The position numbers and the translations under genes were made by a program. Below the pieces are notes generated by a model, which saw only the letters and a list, made by a program, of their open reading frames with translations, was not told the origin of the DNA and ran no database searches. Source: Bacteroidales bacterium (GTDB lineage: Bacteria; Bacteroidota; Bacteroidia; Bacteroidales; F082). From it: DNA of 64,000 nucleotides. Each line of letters begins with the position of its first letter. The stretch's first letter is position 1. Positions 16,692-26,611 of this stretch are shown here, one piece after another. The stretch is from the NCBI GenBank assembly GCA_024400295.1, contig JAKSNA010000005.1, forward strand, positions 62,001-126,000, in the 5' to 3' direction.

Positions 16692-16726
16692 AACGGGCCG
16701 CTGTTTTTGCAACGGCCTGTTTTTCT
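16692..16726. terminator. Bidirectional terminator between lipoprotein gene and murD
   Basis: AACGGGCCGCTG and CAACGGCCTGTT form a stem around TTTTTG, followed by TTTTCTG on the plus strand. It separates two convergent genes. Confidence 0.65.
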
Positions 16727-16727
16727 G

Positions 16728-18011
16728 TTAGAACTTTTCAGCCAGTTCCTTGAATTTCCTTCCTCTTTCCTCAAAGTTCTTATACTGGTCGTAGCTCGCC
16801 GCCGCCGGTGAGAGGAGGCACGCGTCTCCTGATTTTGCTTTTTTACGAATTATCGAGAACGCCTCCGGAAGATTTGCGAAAGTCGTCATATCACCTTGAT
16901 AGCCAGCATCTTTGAGCATCGACATCATCCGTTTTCCGGCGTTGCCCGTAAACAGAAGATGCTCAACATTATTCTTCATCAGATATTCAGTCAGCGGCGA
17001 ATAGTTGATTTCGCGGTCGTAGCCGCCAAGAAGAAGGAATTTCACGTTTTTTATCGTTTCAACGGCAGCTATGGCAGCCTGCGGAATGGTCGAGATACTG
17101 TCGTTATAAAACGTGACACCGCCGAATGTGCCGACCAACTCCTGTCTGTGCTCAAGTGGTTTGAAAGTGTAAAGATGCGGGATGACCTCATCAGCCGGCA
17201 CGCCGAACACACCACAAGCGCACAATGCCGCCTTGACATTCAACTTGTTATGCTTGCCTTTCAATGGAACTTTCTCCCAGTCAACGTCAAAATCATAATA
17301 CGGATAGCTGATTGTACGCCCGTAAAACTCAGCGTCCGCATAGCTGAACTCATCGGTTGTGACAGCCCAGTCGCCATCAGCCATCTTCCTGATAATGTTA
17401 AGTTTAGCATTGCGATAAGCCTCGAAAGTCCCGAAATGGTCAAGATGTTCCTCAAACACATTCAGCAGAATGCCGACGTGCGGGCTCCGGTGTATGAATT
17501 GAAGCTGATGTGCAGATAATTCGAACACTATCACTGAGTTTTGCGTCAGCTGCTCGATGACATCAAAAACCGGAATGCCGATATTTCCGACAAGAAAGAC
17601 CTCTCTCCCCGACTCTTTCATAAGATGCGAGATCAAGGTTGAGGTCGTGCTTTTGCCTTTCGTGCCTGTCACACCTATGATCCTGTCGTGAAACTCCTCA
17701 AGGAACAAATCGGTTTGCGAAGTGATCTTTGATAAATCAACGGCCTTGTCTTTCAATGAGATACCAGGTGTCTTAAGCACTATATCATAATCATTCACCG
17801 CATCAAAATAGTTCTCGCCCGAATATGTCCTGACGTCATACTTCTCTTTCAAGCCGGCAAGCACATCGGCATTCCCGTCAGCGACACCGACAACAGCGTG
17901 AGGCAGGAATTTTCTGACAAACGCCAGCGACGAGCGTCCCTCACGGCCGAACCCGAGAATCAGGATGCTTTTCCCACGTAACCTCTTGAATATGACATTG
18001 ATATTAACCAT
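16728..18011 (-). CDS. murD: UDP-N-acetylmuramoyl-L-alanine--glutamate ligase (MurD/MurD2-like)
   Basis: A 427-residue Mur ligase. The N-terminal Rossmann-like domain carries LILGFGREGRSS, the P-loop is VTGTKGKSTTS, and the central domain has VFELSAHQLQ and NVFEEHLDHFG. The C-terminal domain has HRQELVGTFGGVTFYNDSISTIPQA. This class adds glutamate to UDP-MurNAc-L-Ala in peptidoglycan synthesis. Canonical MurD uses D-glutamate. Here the start overlaps by eight bases a gene resembling MurL, the epimerase that works after an L-glutamate-specific MurD2 in Xanthomonas, so L-glutamate may be the substrate; this is inference from context. It does not lie in a dcw-type mur cluster. Confidence 0.88.
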   Translation of the reverse strand: MVNINVIFKRLRGKSILILGFGREGRSSLAFVRKFLPHAVVGVADGNADVLAGLKEKYDVRTYSGENYFDAVNDYDIVLKTPGISLKDKAVDLSKITSQTDLFLEEFHDRIIGVTGTKGKSTTSTLISHLMKESGREVFLVGNIGIPVFDVIEQLTQNSVIVFELSAHQLQFIHRSPHVGILLNVFEEHLDHFGTFEAYRNAKLNIIRKMADGDWAVTTDEFSYADAEFYGRTISYPYYDFDVDWEKVPLKGKHNKLNVKAALCACGVFGVPADEVIPHLYTFKPLEHRQELVGTFGGVTFYNDSISTIPQAAIAAVETIKNVKFLLLGGYDREINYSPLTEYLMKNNVEHLLFTGNAGKRMMSMLKDAGYQGDMTTFANLPEAFSIIRKKAKSGDACLLSPAAASYDQYKNFEERGRKFKELAEKF

Positions 18012-19380
18012 TCAATTTCTCCTTCAGAATTTTTTCAAACAATGCCGGCAGATTGTTTTTTTCATCATATTGTCTTACATAATCTTCAACCGACAATTCT
18101 GCATTTGAATCTCTGCCGTTCAGAATCGTATCTTGCAGATTATCATCATGTTGCACAATATATTCAATACAAGCCGACACCTCACCCACTGTCCCGACGC
18201 ACTCAAAAGGCTTCACCTCCGCTGTCCCGTCGAGCTTTTCCAAAGTCGCAGCTAACTCATTGTCTTTCAACAGGTCTTTCCCGAAAATGCCTGTCAGCTC
18301 GTCTCTTTTCAGAAAAGGCGACAGCGCAAGCCATGTGAACAGACATTTCGGACAATGTCCGCACCACGAGTCGGTCTTCGAGCCCACGTTACAGCTTCTG
18401 AAGACTTTATGGTAGTTTTTCGCCTCGCTGAAAAGCTTGGCTATCTGCAGTTCATTGAGCGGCCTCAAGAAGCTGAAATATTGAATGTCAGCATTTACAT
18501 ATTTGAAAATGTAATGTCTGAAATCATTTTCGAACGCGACCGATTTGCTGTATTGATGGTTTATCTCGGTATCAGGCACGGTAGGCTCGTTCGCCGACGA
18601 CTCGTTTGACAGCGCGATGTACCTGCTTTTTGTGGCGAAACCCAGCAGAACCGTATAGAACGCGAGCATGGCCGAGAACGGAGTGTGGCCGTTGAGATAG
18701 CCTTTCCTGTTCATCTCAAGCATCACAGGGTCGAGAGTTCTGTTGATGACGACAGTGTCGTCTTCAGCAAAACCGGCCGCCTTGACGCATTCGCGTGTCG
18801 CCCCTCTCGGATTGATAATCAACGGCTTGATTTCCATTCTTTTTCTCAAAGTCTCCAAAGTCACGACAGAATCCTTGCCACCGCCGACAGGCACAAGTGT
18901 CTTCTCTTCAAAACAAAATTTCGCATTTCCACAATCCGCCGGCAACGACGATTCCGACTCAATCGACATGAAATCGTCAAAGCCGGCATTGATGCCATTC
19001 AGATAGAAGAACTCACCAAGACCATTGAAATACAATTTTTTCCACCAGTTTACTTGTTCATTATCAAGATGATATGGTTTTACCACAACCTTTTTCGGAC
19101 AGGCAATTTTCCAATAACTCACAAGTTCAATCATGCCGATGTTGAAAACGAGAACATCGAGAATTTCCTTCGGGATTGATTTCCAATGGTAAAAATCTCT
19201 TGCAGGAACTTCAAAACACGGGTTGAAATCGACGGAATCAGCCCCATCCGAGGCCCCGTCTTCGAGTTTGAAATTAAATTTTGCGGAAAACATCCCGTCT
19301 TCCAGAAAATATTCGTACTTTTGGAAGCAGAAAACAGCGAATCTCTCTCTGAGAGAATCATATTTCGCCCGATTTGACAT
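18004..19380 (-). CDS. murL: MurL-like UDP-MurNAc-L-Ala-L-Glu epimerase
   Basis: A 458-residue cytosolic protein. The pattern resembles MurL, which in Xanthomonas oryzae epimerises the terminal L-glutamate of UDP-MurNAc-L-Ala-L-Glu. Recognisable blocks are LVPVGGGKDSVVTLETL (an ATP-pyrophosphatase-like loop near residue 165), a short GHTPFSAMLAF segment, IALSNESSANEPTVP, VNHQYSKS-like NHQYSKSVAFE, and a late WCGHCPKCLFTWLALSPF cysteine cluster. The pairing with murD, with an eight-base overlap in the same operon, supports the assignment. The match was made from memory of the family and needs a profile search. The alternative is another member of the PP-loop-related superfamily. Confidence 0.68.
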   Translation of the reverse strand: MSNRAKYDSLRERFAVFCFQKYEYFLEDGMFSAKFNFKLEDGASDGADSVDFNPCFEVPARDFYHWKSIPKEILDVLVFNIGMIELVSYWKIACPKKVVVKPYHLDNEQVNWWKKLYFNGLGEFFYLNGINAGFDDFMSIESESSLPADCGNAKFCFEEKTLVPVGGGKDSVVTLETLRKRMEIKPLIINPRGATRECVKAAGFAEDDTVVINRTLDPVMLEMNRKGYLNGHTPFSAMLAFYTVLLGFATKSRYIALSNESSANEPTVPDTEINHQYSKSVAFENDFRHYIFKYVNADIQYFSFLRPLNELQIAKLFSEAKNYHKVFRSCNVGSKTDSWCGHCPKCLFTWLALSPFLKRDELTGIFGKDLLKDNELAATLEKLDGTAEVKPFECVGTVGEVSACIEYIVQHDDNLQDTILNGRDSNAELSVEDYVRQYDEKNNLPALFEKILKEKLNG

Positions 19381-19417
19381 AGGTTATTCTCTTGTTAAAT
19401 TTTAAATATAAAACGCA

Positions 19418-19425
19418 CAAAATTA
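19418..19425 (-). promoter_or_regulatory. -7 promoter box of murL-murD operon
   Basis: The minus strand reads TAATTTTG, about 38 bases before the murL start codon. Confidence 0.55.
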
Positions 19426-19483
19426 AGCATTTAATCATTACGAGCCACATATATAACAAAATATTTTTCGATTGTGAAACTAC

Positions 19484-20086
19484 ATGATTTTCAAGATGAA
19501 AGAAGAGGATTTATTTCAGATAAAAAGCAACACGACAAAGGTTAAAACGGGCAATGTCCTTATTTCAGAACCTTTTTTAAATGACTTTTATTTTGGCAGG
19601 TCAGTGATACTTATCGTTGACGAAGACGAGGAGACAGGCAGTTTGGGCATTATCATCAACAAACGTTTATCATTGAGAATCAACGATATATTAGACAATT
19701 TCCCTAAATTTGACGGACCAGTGTTTCTCGGCGGCCCCGTCGCAACCGACAGCATTTTCTTCACCCACACGCTCGGGGTGATGATACCTGACTCAACGGA
19801 GATATGCAAGGGCATCTTCTGGAGCGGTAACATCAACGCGGTCAAGTCTTTGATAAGAGAAGGCTTGATAACGAAATACGACATCCGCTTTTACATCGGC
19901 TACGCTGGATGGGACGCAGGACAACTCAAAAGCGAGCTTGAACGCAATTCCTGGTTAGTCGGCGACATGCCTTCCAAACAGATTATCAACACAAACCCCG
20001 ATGACATGTGGGATGATTTCACCAAAAAGTCAGGGAAAAAACACATGCTTTGGAGTACTTTCCCCATCAACCCGAACGAGAACTGA
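19484..20086 (+). CDS. YqgE/AlgH family protein (UPF0301)
   Basis: A 200-residue cytosolic protein with the family landmarks GNVLISEPFLNDFYFGRSVILI, split here as GNVLISEPF and FYFGRSVIL, then GSLGIIINK, GPVFLGGPVATDSIFFTH and YAGWDAGQLKSEL. The family is widespread and its molecular function is not settled, though it has been linked to regulation. Translation could start at 19484 or at the second ATG, 19496 (MKEEDLF). It ends one base before the stop of the convergent GH3 gene, with no terminator hairpin between them. Confidence 0.93.
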   Translation: MIFKMKEEDLFQIKSNTTKVKTGNVLISEPFLNDFYFGRSVILIVDEDEETGSLGIIINKRLSLRINDILDNFPKFDGPVFLGGPVATDSIFFTHTLGVMIPDSTEICKGIFWSGNINAVKSLIREGLITKYDIRFYIGYAGWDAGQLKSELERNSWLVGDMPSKQIINTNPDDMWDDFTKKSGKKHMLWSTFPINPNEN

Positions 20087-20087
20087 C

Positions 20088-22967
20088 TCATTTGACAGCC
20101 TCGTATAACAGCTCGTGAATCTTCGTCCTGATGTCATTTTGCGACAGCTTGTTGTTTGACGCATCGGGATAGACGCGGTTCGACAGGAAAATCACAACCA
20201 ACTGATTTTCAGGGTCGGCCCACGCGAAAGTGCCGGTGAAACCAGTGTGTCCGAAGCTACGCATCGACGACTGTTTCGCCGGAGTGTAGAACTTCACTTC
20301 CGGGTCAACCTCCGGTTTGTCGAAGCCGATGCCACGACGGTTCATGTTGTCGACGTATGGCGCACTCGTGAATTTTTGAATCGTATATTCCGAGATGAAC
20401 TGTCTGCCATTCGCATATCCTTTATTTACAAGTAGTTGCATCAAAACAGCGAGGTCTCGCGCGTTGGCGAAAAGACCGGCATGACCGCTGACACCGCCGA
20501 ATAAAGCAGCCATCTGGTCATGCACATCGCCCTGAAGCAGCTGCATCCTGAAGCACGTGTCATTTTCCGTCGGCGCAATGTTCTGTCTCTCAATGTGGTT
20601 CAACGGCTTGTAGAAAATATGTTTGAGACCAAGAGGCTTATAGAAATTCTCCTGCAAATACGCCTCAAACGGTTTGTGGGCCACCATCTCCACTATTTTC
20701 GGCAGGAAATAAAAGCCGATGTCACTGTATTTGTATTTCTTGTCGCCGAGCTTTGAGACCTTGATGGTGTCAAACAATTGAAAATCATAGTCGTTTTCAA
20801 GATACAAGCCTTCCGCAACTCTCACCGTATGGTTCTCGTCGATGCTTTTCCGATACAGTCTGTCATCAATCTTGCCGTCTTTCATCGTCATTTGGCACAA
20901 CGGCAGCCACGGTGTCAGCCCTGCCTGATGCGTCATAATCTCGATGAGTTTGAGATTTCCCTTGTCGGTCGATTTAAGATACGGGAAATAATCTGACATC
21001 TTCGCGTCAAGACTGATTTTATGTTCATCATAAAGCTTCATGATTGCAAGAGTCGTCGCAAAGACCTTTGTCAGCGACGCAATGTCATAGACATCGTTAC
21101 TTGTCACGAGGTGCGTCGAATCGTAGGTGAAATAGCCGAAATTCTTCTCGTAAATTATTTCGCCGTCTTTCAACGCGATAATCTGGCAGCCAGGATAGGC
21201 TTTCATGTCGATGCCGTCTTGCGCGACAGAGTCAATTTTTCTTACAAACTCATTGTCAATCAATGATATGGGCAATGTTTCCGGTGTAAGCATTTCCTTA
21301 AAGTCTAGACCTGTGCCGGCCTTGTATTTTTTGTTGATCGTGACAGACAGCTTGCCGGAAGGGTTCAGCCGCCCGGCAATGACATCAGCCACGGCGTTCA
21401 CGGCCTCCGCACGGTCTTCGTAACCAATTAATATCGCTACAGGTTCCGTTTTGAATTGGAACTTCGCAAGTGCGTAAGGACAGGCGAACAGATTGAAAAT
21501 CAGTTTGTTTTGCTTGGATAGTTTCTCAACGAAAGTCACCGTTTCTTTCTTGATCCCGAAATCCTTTGACGCAAATATCGAAGTATTCCTGACATTAACA
21601 ATCACATAGTCATAATATTTCAGCTTTTCCAAAAGATTGTCACAATCTTTTTGGTTTTCGTCGGGATTGAAAACATAACCAACTGCGTTTATCTTGTTGT
21701 TTTTCAATATCTTAGACATATAGCATTCTTCACCTATTGTCACGACTGCAATTTTTGAATCAGCATCAAGCGGCAGAACTTCATTTTTATTACGAAGCAT
21801 CGTAACAGCTTCATTATAAAGTCTTTGTCTAAAGTTATAATATTTTATCTGGTTAATATCATTTACCGCCGATTCGATGGGCTGCGGCTTGTAACGGTTC
21901 AAGCCCATTCTATATTTCACATGCAAGATTTTCTTGCAGCTCTCCTCCACCCTATTCGCAACTGTCGGATTATCAATGGCATTGACAATGATTTCAATTG
22001 TTTTTTCCGGATCGATCGGCATCAGCAGGACATCGTTTCCGGCAAGCAGAGCCTTCAGACCGACCTCATCAGGATCAAGATTTTTATGCGCGCCTTTCAT
22101 TTCGAGAGCGTCGGTGAAGATAAGGCCGTCGAAGCCCATCTCTTCTTTAAGTAATTTTGTAACAACGTTTTGCGACAGTGAAGACGAAGTGTTATTTTCC
22201 GGCTCGATTGCAGGCAGGTAGAGATGGCCGACCATCGCGCCGCATACGCCTTTATCTATCAGATATTCAAACGGATACAGCTCTGTCTTCTTCACTTCGG
22301 GAAGCGGTTTGTCAACTTTCGGGAGCGTCTCGTGCGAATCGGTTTTCGTGTCGCCATGACCGGGGAAATGCTTCATCGTCGGCAGCACGCCGTTTTCCTG
22401 AAGGGCGAGCGCGTATCTCGTCCCGCGTTCCGCCACCTGCTGCGGGTTTTCACCGAAACTACGCATCCCGATGACTGGGTTTTTCGCCTCATTGTTGACA
22501 TCGACGTCGGGGGCGAAGTCGATGTTTATGCCAAGCCGACGGCACTGTTCGGCGACCTGCACGCCCATTTCGGTTATAAGTTCCTGATTCTGAATGGCTC
22601 CGAGTGTCATCTGATAAGGATACGAGATGCCGTCATTCAAACGCATTCCTAATCCCCATTCGCCGTCGATGGCAATCATGAGCGGAATGTCAGAAAGCGA
22701 TTGTAACATGTTCGCCTGTTCAAGCAACGACGTCGCATCAGTTCGGAAAAACGTCATTCCACCAATGCCATAATCCTCAACAAGTGATTGAATATCAGGC
22801 AAACAGGCCTTGTTAGGATAGTTTGCACGCACATTGAGCAGCTGCCCGACGCGACGTTCAACGCTCATCGAATTATACACCGAATCAACCCAATGGTCCT
22901 CTTCATTTTGAGCAAGCGAGGCCAAAGTGCAAGCAACCAGAGCAACAGACAAAAAAAACTTTTTCAT
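20088..22967 (-). CDS. GH3 beta-N-acetylhexosaminidase fused to serine beta-lactamase-like domain
   Basis: A 959-residue exported protein (signal peptide ending SLAQ). The N-terminal half is a NagZ-type glycoside hydrolase family 3 domain, with the histidine/aspartate dyad loop KHFPGHGDTKTDSH at 199-212 and the nucleophile aspartate in LIFTDALEM near 282. A GH3 C-domain follows. The C-terminal third is a class-C beta-lactamase/PBP-like domain with SLTK near 630, YSD as the second motif and GHTG as the third. The fusion suggests a periplasmic enzyme acting on peptidoglycan or its fragments, one half on GlcNAc linkages and the other on peptides or esters. It is the last gene of the operon, 14 bases behind the thioredoxin-like gene. 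Confidence 0.92.
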   Translation of the reverse strand: MKKFFLSVALVACTLASLAQNEEDHWVDSVYNSMSVERRVGQLLNVRANYPNKACLPDIQSLVEDYGIGGMTFFRTDATSLLEQANMLQSLSDIPLMIAIDGEWGLGMRLNDGISYPYQMTLGAIQNQELITEMGVQVAEQCRRLGINIDFAPDVDVNNEAKNPVIGMRSFGENPQQVAERGTRYALALQENGVLPTMKHFPGHGDTKTDSHETLPKVDKPLPEVKKTELYPFEYLIDKGVCGAMVGHLYLPAIEPENNTSSSLSQNVVTKLLKEEMGFDGLIFTDALEMKGAHKNLDPDEVGLKALLAGNDVLLMPIDPEKTIEIIVNAIDNPTVANRVEESCKKILHVKYRMGLNRYKPQPIESAVNDINQIKYYNFRQRLYNEAVTMLRNKNEVLPLDADSKIAVVTIGEECYMSKILKNNKINAVGYVFNPDENQKDCDNLLEKLKYYDYVIVNVRNTSIFASKDFGIKKETVTFVEKLSKQNKLIFNLFACPYALAKFQFKTEPVAILIGYEDRAEAVNAVADVIAGRLNPSGKLSVTINKKYKAGTGLDFKEMLTPETLPISLIDNEFVRKIDSVAQDGIDMKAYPGCQIIALKDGEIIYEKNFGYFTYDSTHLVTSNDVYDIASLTKVFATTLAIMKLYDEHKISLDAKMSDYFPYLKSTDKGNLKLIEIMTHQAGLTPWLPLCQMTMKDGKIDDRLYRKSIDENHTVRVAEGLYLENDYDFQLFDTIKVSKLGDKKYKYSDIGFYFLPKIVEMVAHKPFEAYLQENFYKPLGLKHIFYKPLNHIERQNIAPTENDTCFRMQLLQGDVHDQMAALFGGVSGHAGLFANARDLAVLMQLLVNKGYANGRQFISEYTIQKFTSAPYVDNMNRRGIGFDKPEVDPEVKFYTPAKQSSMRSFGHTGFTGTFAWADPENQLVVIFLSNRVYPDASNNKLSQNDIRTKIHELLYEAVK

Positions 22968-22981
22968 ATAAATCCAAAACG

Positions 22982-23794
22982 TTATTTAATAATTTCCATG
23001 ACTTCATCAACATCAAAAGGCTTTGACAAGATCGTCTTTCCCTTATCCAACACGAAAACCGACGGGGTCATATCGACAGCGTAGTCATCAACAATTCTTG
23101 AGTTCCAACCCAATCCGTCGGAGATCAAGACGCTGTTGGCAATCTTAGCCTTACGAATTATCTTCCTGGCAGTGTTCTTTTTCCCGATGACACATACAGA
23201 CACCAGCGTTACATCTTTCTTATCCGGCAGATACCTTCCGAACTCTTTTATCATCTCGCGGCAATGCGGACAGTTTGCCGACCAAAACAGCAAAACCGTG
23301 TAATCTGCATTGATGCTGTAAAGTTCAAATGGTGTGCCATCGGCAGCAACTGTCTGTATGTCAGGTGCTTTCGAGCCGATTCTCACTCTGCAGTACGATT
23401 CCGCCATCTTACGCATCTCCTCTGCCCCAGACGTGTCTGTCGCCACAAACTCAAGATACGGCAGATGCACCATATAATCCACCAGCGCATTCACGCCAAG
23501 TGCGGAAAAACCAGATATAAGGTTTTGATACACATATCGATACATCGGAAGCGCGGTACATCTTGCCAACACATTGTCAACAGCAAGAATCACGTCATAA
23601 ATCTGATTTTGCGCCGATTCCGTCGTATCTTGACAAGTGCCAATATAATAAAGAATGTCTGACATGAGCCGCTCGCTTCCGACGAGTGTCGTGTCGTTGA
23701 AATCAATTCTGTCGAGCAAATCGATTTTTGTCTGCCCGTTCACAATCTGACAGGCAGACAAAAACAATATGATTATCAGATGTTTAAGTTTCAA
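22982..23794 (-). CDS. Thioredoxin-like lipoprotein with CPHC active site
   Basis: A 270-residue envelope protein with lipobox LSAC at residues 12-15. An alpha-helical N-terminal domain (about 25-135) precedes a TlpA/AhpC-type thioredoxin fold (about 140-270) with active site NCPHC at 174-178 and the cis-proline segment MTPSVFV. CPHC is the DsbA-type dipeptide, which suggests a relatively oxidising or isomerase role. The start is a TTG two bases past the stop of the upstream gene; no ATG lies in frame before the signal sequence, so translation is probably coupled. Confidence 0.85.
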   Translation of the reverse strand: MKLKHLIIILFLSACQIVNGQTKIDLLDRIDFNDTTLVGSERLMSDILYYIGTCQDTTESAQNQIYDVILAVDNVLARCTALPMYRYVYQNLISGFSALGVNALVDYMVHLPYLEFVATDTSGAEEMRKMAESYCRVRIGSKAPDIQTVAADGTPFELYSINADYTVLLFWSANCPHCREMIKEFGRYLPDKKDVTLVSVCVIGKKNTARKIIRKAKIANSVLISDGLGWNSRIVDDYAVDMTPSVFVLDKGKTILSKPFDVDEVMEIIK

Positions 23795-23795
23795 A

Positions 23796-26579
23796 TTACA
23801 ATTCTTTCACTCTCACGTTACGAATCAGCAGACCTTCGCCGTGTCCGCAGAAACTGATTTTCCCTGATTTGTTGAACAGGCCGGGATGGTTGCTTTGGTC
23901 AACGGTTCCGGATTTGGCGTTCTTCTTTCCTTCGGGAGCGACGGCCCGCCCATTGCAAGCTTTTCTGATATCACCATCGACAATCACTTCGCCGTTGACT
24001 GTCACGCGGATATGGTCGCCCTTGGCGTAAATCTCCTCCGTGTTCCAAGTGCCGAGTTCAGGGAACTTCACCCTCTTTGCAGGGATGACACCATAGACCG
24101 AGCCATGCACCTGATATTCGCGGAGACCGGCGTAAATCGGGTCGTCGTGGTCGAGAATCTGAATCTCCATGCCATAATACGCCGCATCGACATGCATCGG
24201 CGTTCTGATTCCCACGCCGTTATTGACGCCAGGACGCATGAAGCAGAACTCGAAACGATACACGAAATCGGAATATTCTTCGGCGGTGTAAAGGTTGCCC
24301 TCATTGCCGTAATCAGCTGACACATAGATATTTCCGTTTTGGATAATGTAACCGTTCTTGTCCCCCACCCATTTGTCGAGATTAGTGCCGTCGAACAAGA
24401 CCACGAAGCCTTCAGCTTTTTCCTCATCAGAAAGCTCGAATTTCGGGGCCTTCGCGATCTTCTTGAGATGCTCGTCAATCTGCGTCCTCTTGTACATCGC
24501 ATCGCCGTCGTTCAGTATATCTTTGATTCTCAGGAGCAAGTCTGTGATTTCCTGTCCGTTAAACTCAGGATGTCTTGTCGCGATATTCACAATAGTGTTG
24601 GCGGCCTGTTGCGCAGTCTCTTCATCATCAAGATAATACGATGCGATGATGATGCCCTGATACGACTGAGTCGCTTCTATATATTTGATAATCTGGTTTT
24701 TAACATCGGCTTTAGGATCCAAACCGAGAACAAGTCTGTATGAGTTCAGCTTATCCATCGCCGGTCTTTCCGACTTGTCAATCAGATACACGTAACGTTT
24801 CATTATTCTCTCCATATTAGCTTTGTCATTGATTCCGATATTGTACAATGTATCTGCAAGATTCACATTATCAATGGAAAGCAACGCATCCAGAGCCTCA
24901 TCACGTGTCGTTGCCGACTTATAGCCAGCCATCAGTTTCGTGATGCTCAGACTGTCGTTCAGATATGCAAAGATCTTGTAATATCGTGGCATTATTTCGG
25001 GACTCACATGTTTCAGCAAGGTCACGTATTTCTCTTTGACCGCCGGAGTCGCATTGGCCATCGACTTCATGGTCGCCGCCTGCACGTCTTCAACATATTT
25101 GCCAGCAACCGTTTGCAGCAATTCACGCAGATAATCGGCGCTGCCGACATTGCACACGCCTTTCAGAGCCTTATATGCCGCATCCTTAACTTGCTGATTT
25201 TCAGACTTCATCAGTCGTTTCACCATATTTTGCGCCGGCGGCAGCGACCTTGACTCAAGGATGTTCATCGCCGCGATCTTCTGCTGGTCGGTGCCTTCGA
25301 GAGCCGCGTAAACAACTTCTTTGTAGTCGTTCTTTGTGGAAATCAATGCGGATTTTATAACAGACTGATATTCAGTGCCGAACAGCGGAAGTATCGCCAT
25401 CATACCGTCTTTGTCGCCAATATTCACAAGCGATACGATTGCAGCTGCGACCACTTCATAGCTCTTTGAAACCAACTGGTCTTCAAGGAATTGCATCTGT
25501 GTGGCGCATTTCACATCGCCGAGCCACGCCACCGCCTCAGCCACGGTGTTTTTCCTGTTCAAGACTTTCACCACATCAGCGCACACCAACGAGTCGGCGT
25601 ATGGCTTCAGGAGGTCGAGAGCCGCCATCCTCACCTGTTTGTCTTTGTTTTTCAACGACTTAAGCAACATCTCAACAGCGGCATCGCCTTTCGTCTGAAC
25701 GAGCAGATTCATGGCGGCGATGTTTATGTTAGTGTTTTTCGACTTAAGCATCTTCGCCGTGCCATTCTCAACGACGGCGGTATCTTTCTTCGCCGCATAT
25801 TTTCCAAGAAGTCTTACATACGAGGCTGTCGCATCAGTCAAATCATAGTTGTATTTCAACGACTTGGCCTTTGCGGAAAGCAGTTTCAGTGATTTTTCGC
25901 CGCCGACAACCGACAACGCGTAGTACACGGCCTCCTGCGTCTCGACATCAGCACCGTCAAGCCACTGAATAAGAATATCTTCTGTCTTTCTAATTGAATT
26001 GTCGGCGATGGCGTATGCCAACACTTTTCTGTTTCCGGGAGTGCTATTCTCTGCCAAATCAACGATGTTTCTGGCGGAACCCGGTATCGACGCGATGGTT
26101 TTTATCGCGACTTCAGCGAGATTCTCATTTTTGACGTATTCCGACAGGAAATCGACATCTTTACGATTGCCGAAGCCCCTGAACAACGAAATCAGATAAG
26201 CCTTAACCTCATCATTATCAGTTTTTTCGATGGCTTTACGCAAGCCGTCAGACATAATCGATCCGTATTTTTTGTTAGCGGGGTCTGACACGAAATCACA
26301 AAGTCCGTCGAGAGCGTATTCAATCCTGGCGTTTCCGCCGACAGAAGCAGGTTTGAGCATCATCGCCAGCTCTACAATTCCTTTTGTTCCAGTTTCAAGA
26401 ATCTCGACCATCAGCTTGTCTTCAGTCGTCTTGTCGTTTGCGGGCAGCATGTTCAGCGCATCCGCGATTATCGTCGAAGCAACTCTGTTGCGACTGTCAG
26501 TCTGCGCATTAATAATATAAGGTGTCATCATCAGAAGAAAAGCGACGACAACCGATATTTTTTTCATTATTTTATTCAT
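23796..26579 (-). CDS. HEAT-repeat protein with C-terminal DUF1080 (3-keto-glycoside hydrolase-like) domain
   Basis: A 927-residue exported protein (signal peptide ending NAQT). About 650 residues of HEAT-like helical repeats are followed, from about residue 712, by a DUF1080 domain (FVVLFDGTNLDKWVG, GVGIRTPMHVDAAYYGMEIQILD, WNTEEIYAKGDHIRVTVNG). The DUF1080 family has a jelly-roll fold, and some Bacteroides members hydrolyse 3-keto-glycosides. The upstream Gfo/Idh/MocA gene would supply the oxidation step. The HEAT part may bind a partner or a large ligand. The ATG at 26579 is chosen over a TTG six bases upstream. Confidence 0.88.
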   Translation of the reverse strand: MNKIMKKISVVVAFLLMMTPYIINAQTDSRNRVASTIIADALNMLPANDKTTEDKLMVEILETGTKGIVELAMMLKPASVGGNARIEYALDGLCDFVSDPANKKYGSIMSDGLRKAIEKTDNDEVKAYLISLFRGFGNRKDVDFLSEYVKNENLAEVAIKTIASIPGSARNIVDLAENSTPGNRKVLAYAIADNSIRKTEDILIQWLDGADVETQEAVYYALSVVGGEKSLKLLSAKAKSLKYNYDLTDATASYVRLLGKYAAKKDTAVVENGTAKMLKSKNTNINIAAMNLLVQTKGDAAVEMLLKSLKNKDKQVRMAALDLLKPYADSLVCADVVKVLNRKNTVAEAVAWLGDVKCATQMQFLEDQLVSKSYEVVAAAIVSLVNIGDKDGMMAILPLFGTEYQSVIKSALISTKNDYKEVVYAALEGTDQQKIAAMNILESRSLPPAQNMVKRLMKSENQQVKDAAYKALKGVCNVGSADYLRELLQTVAGKYVEDVQAATMKSMANATPAVKEKYVTLLKHVSPEIMPRYYKIFAYLNDSLSITKLMAGYKSATTRDEALDALLSIDNVNLADTLYNIGINDKANMERIMKRYVYLIDKSERPAMDKLNSYRLVLGLDPKADVKNQIIKYIEATQSYQGIIIASYYLDDEETAQQAANTIVNIATRHPEFNGQEITDLLLRIKDILNDGDAMYKRTQIDEHLKKIAKAPKFELSDEEKAEGFVVLFDGTNLDKWVGDKNGYIIQNGNIYVSADYGNEGNLYTAEEYSDFVYRFEFCFMRPGVNNGVGIRTPMHVDAAYYGMEIQILDHDDPIYAGLREYQVHGSVYGVIPAKRVKFPELGTWNTEEIYAKGDHIRVTVNGEVIVDGDIRKACNGRAVAPEGKKNAKSGTVDQSNHPGLFNKSGKISFCGHGEGLLIRNVRVKEL

Positions 26580-26611
26580 TTTCAATAACTTTTTACTTTA
26601 TAACTTTACAA

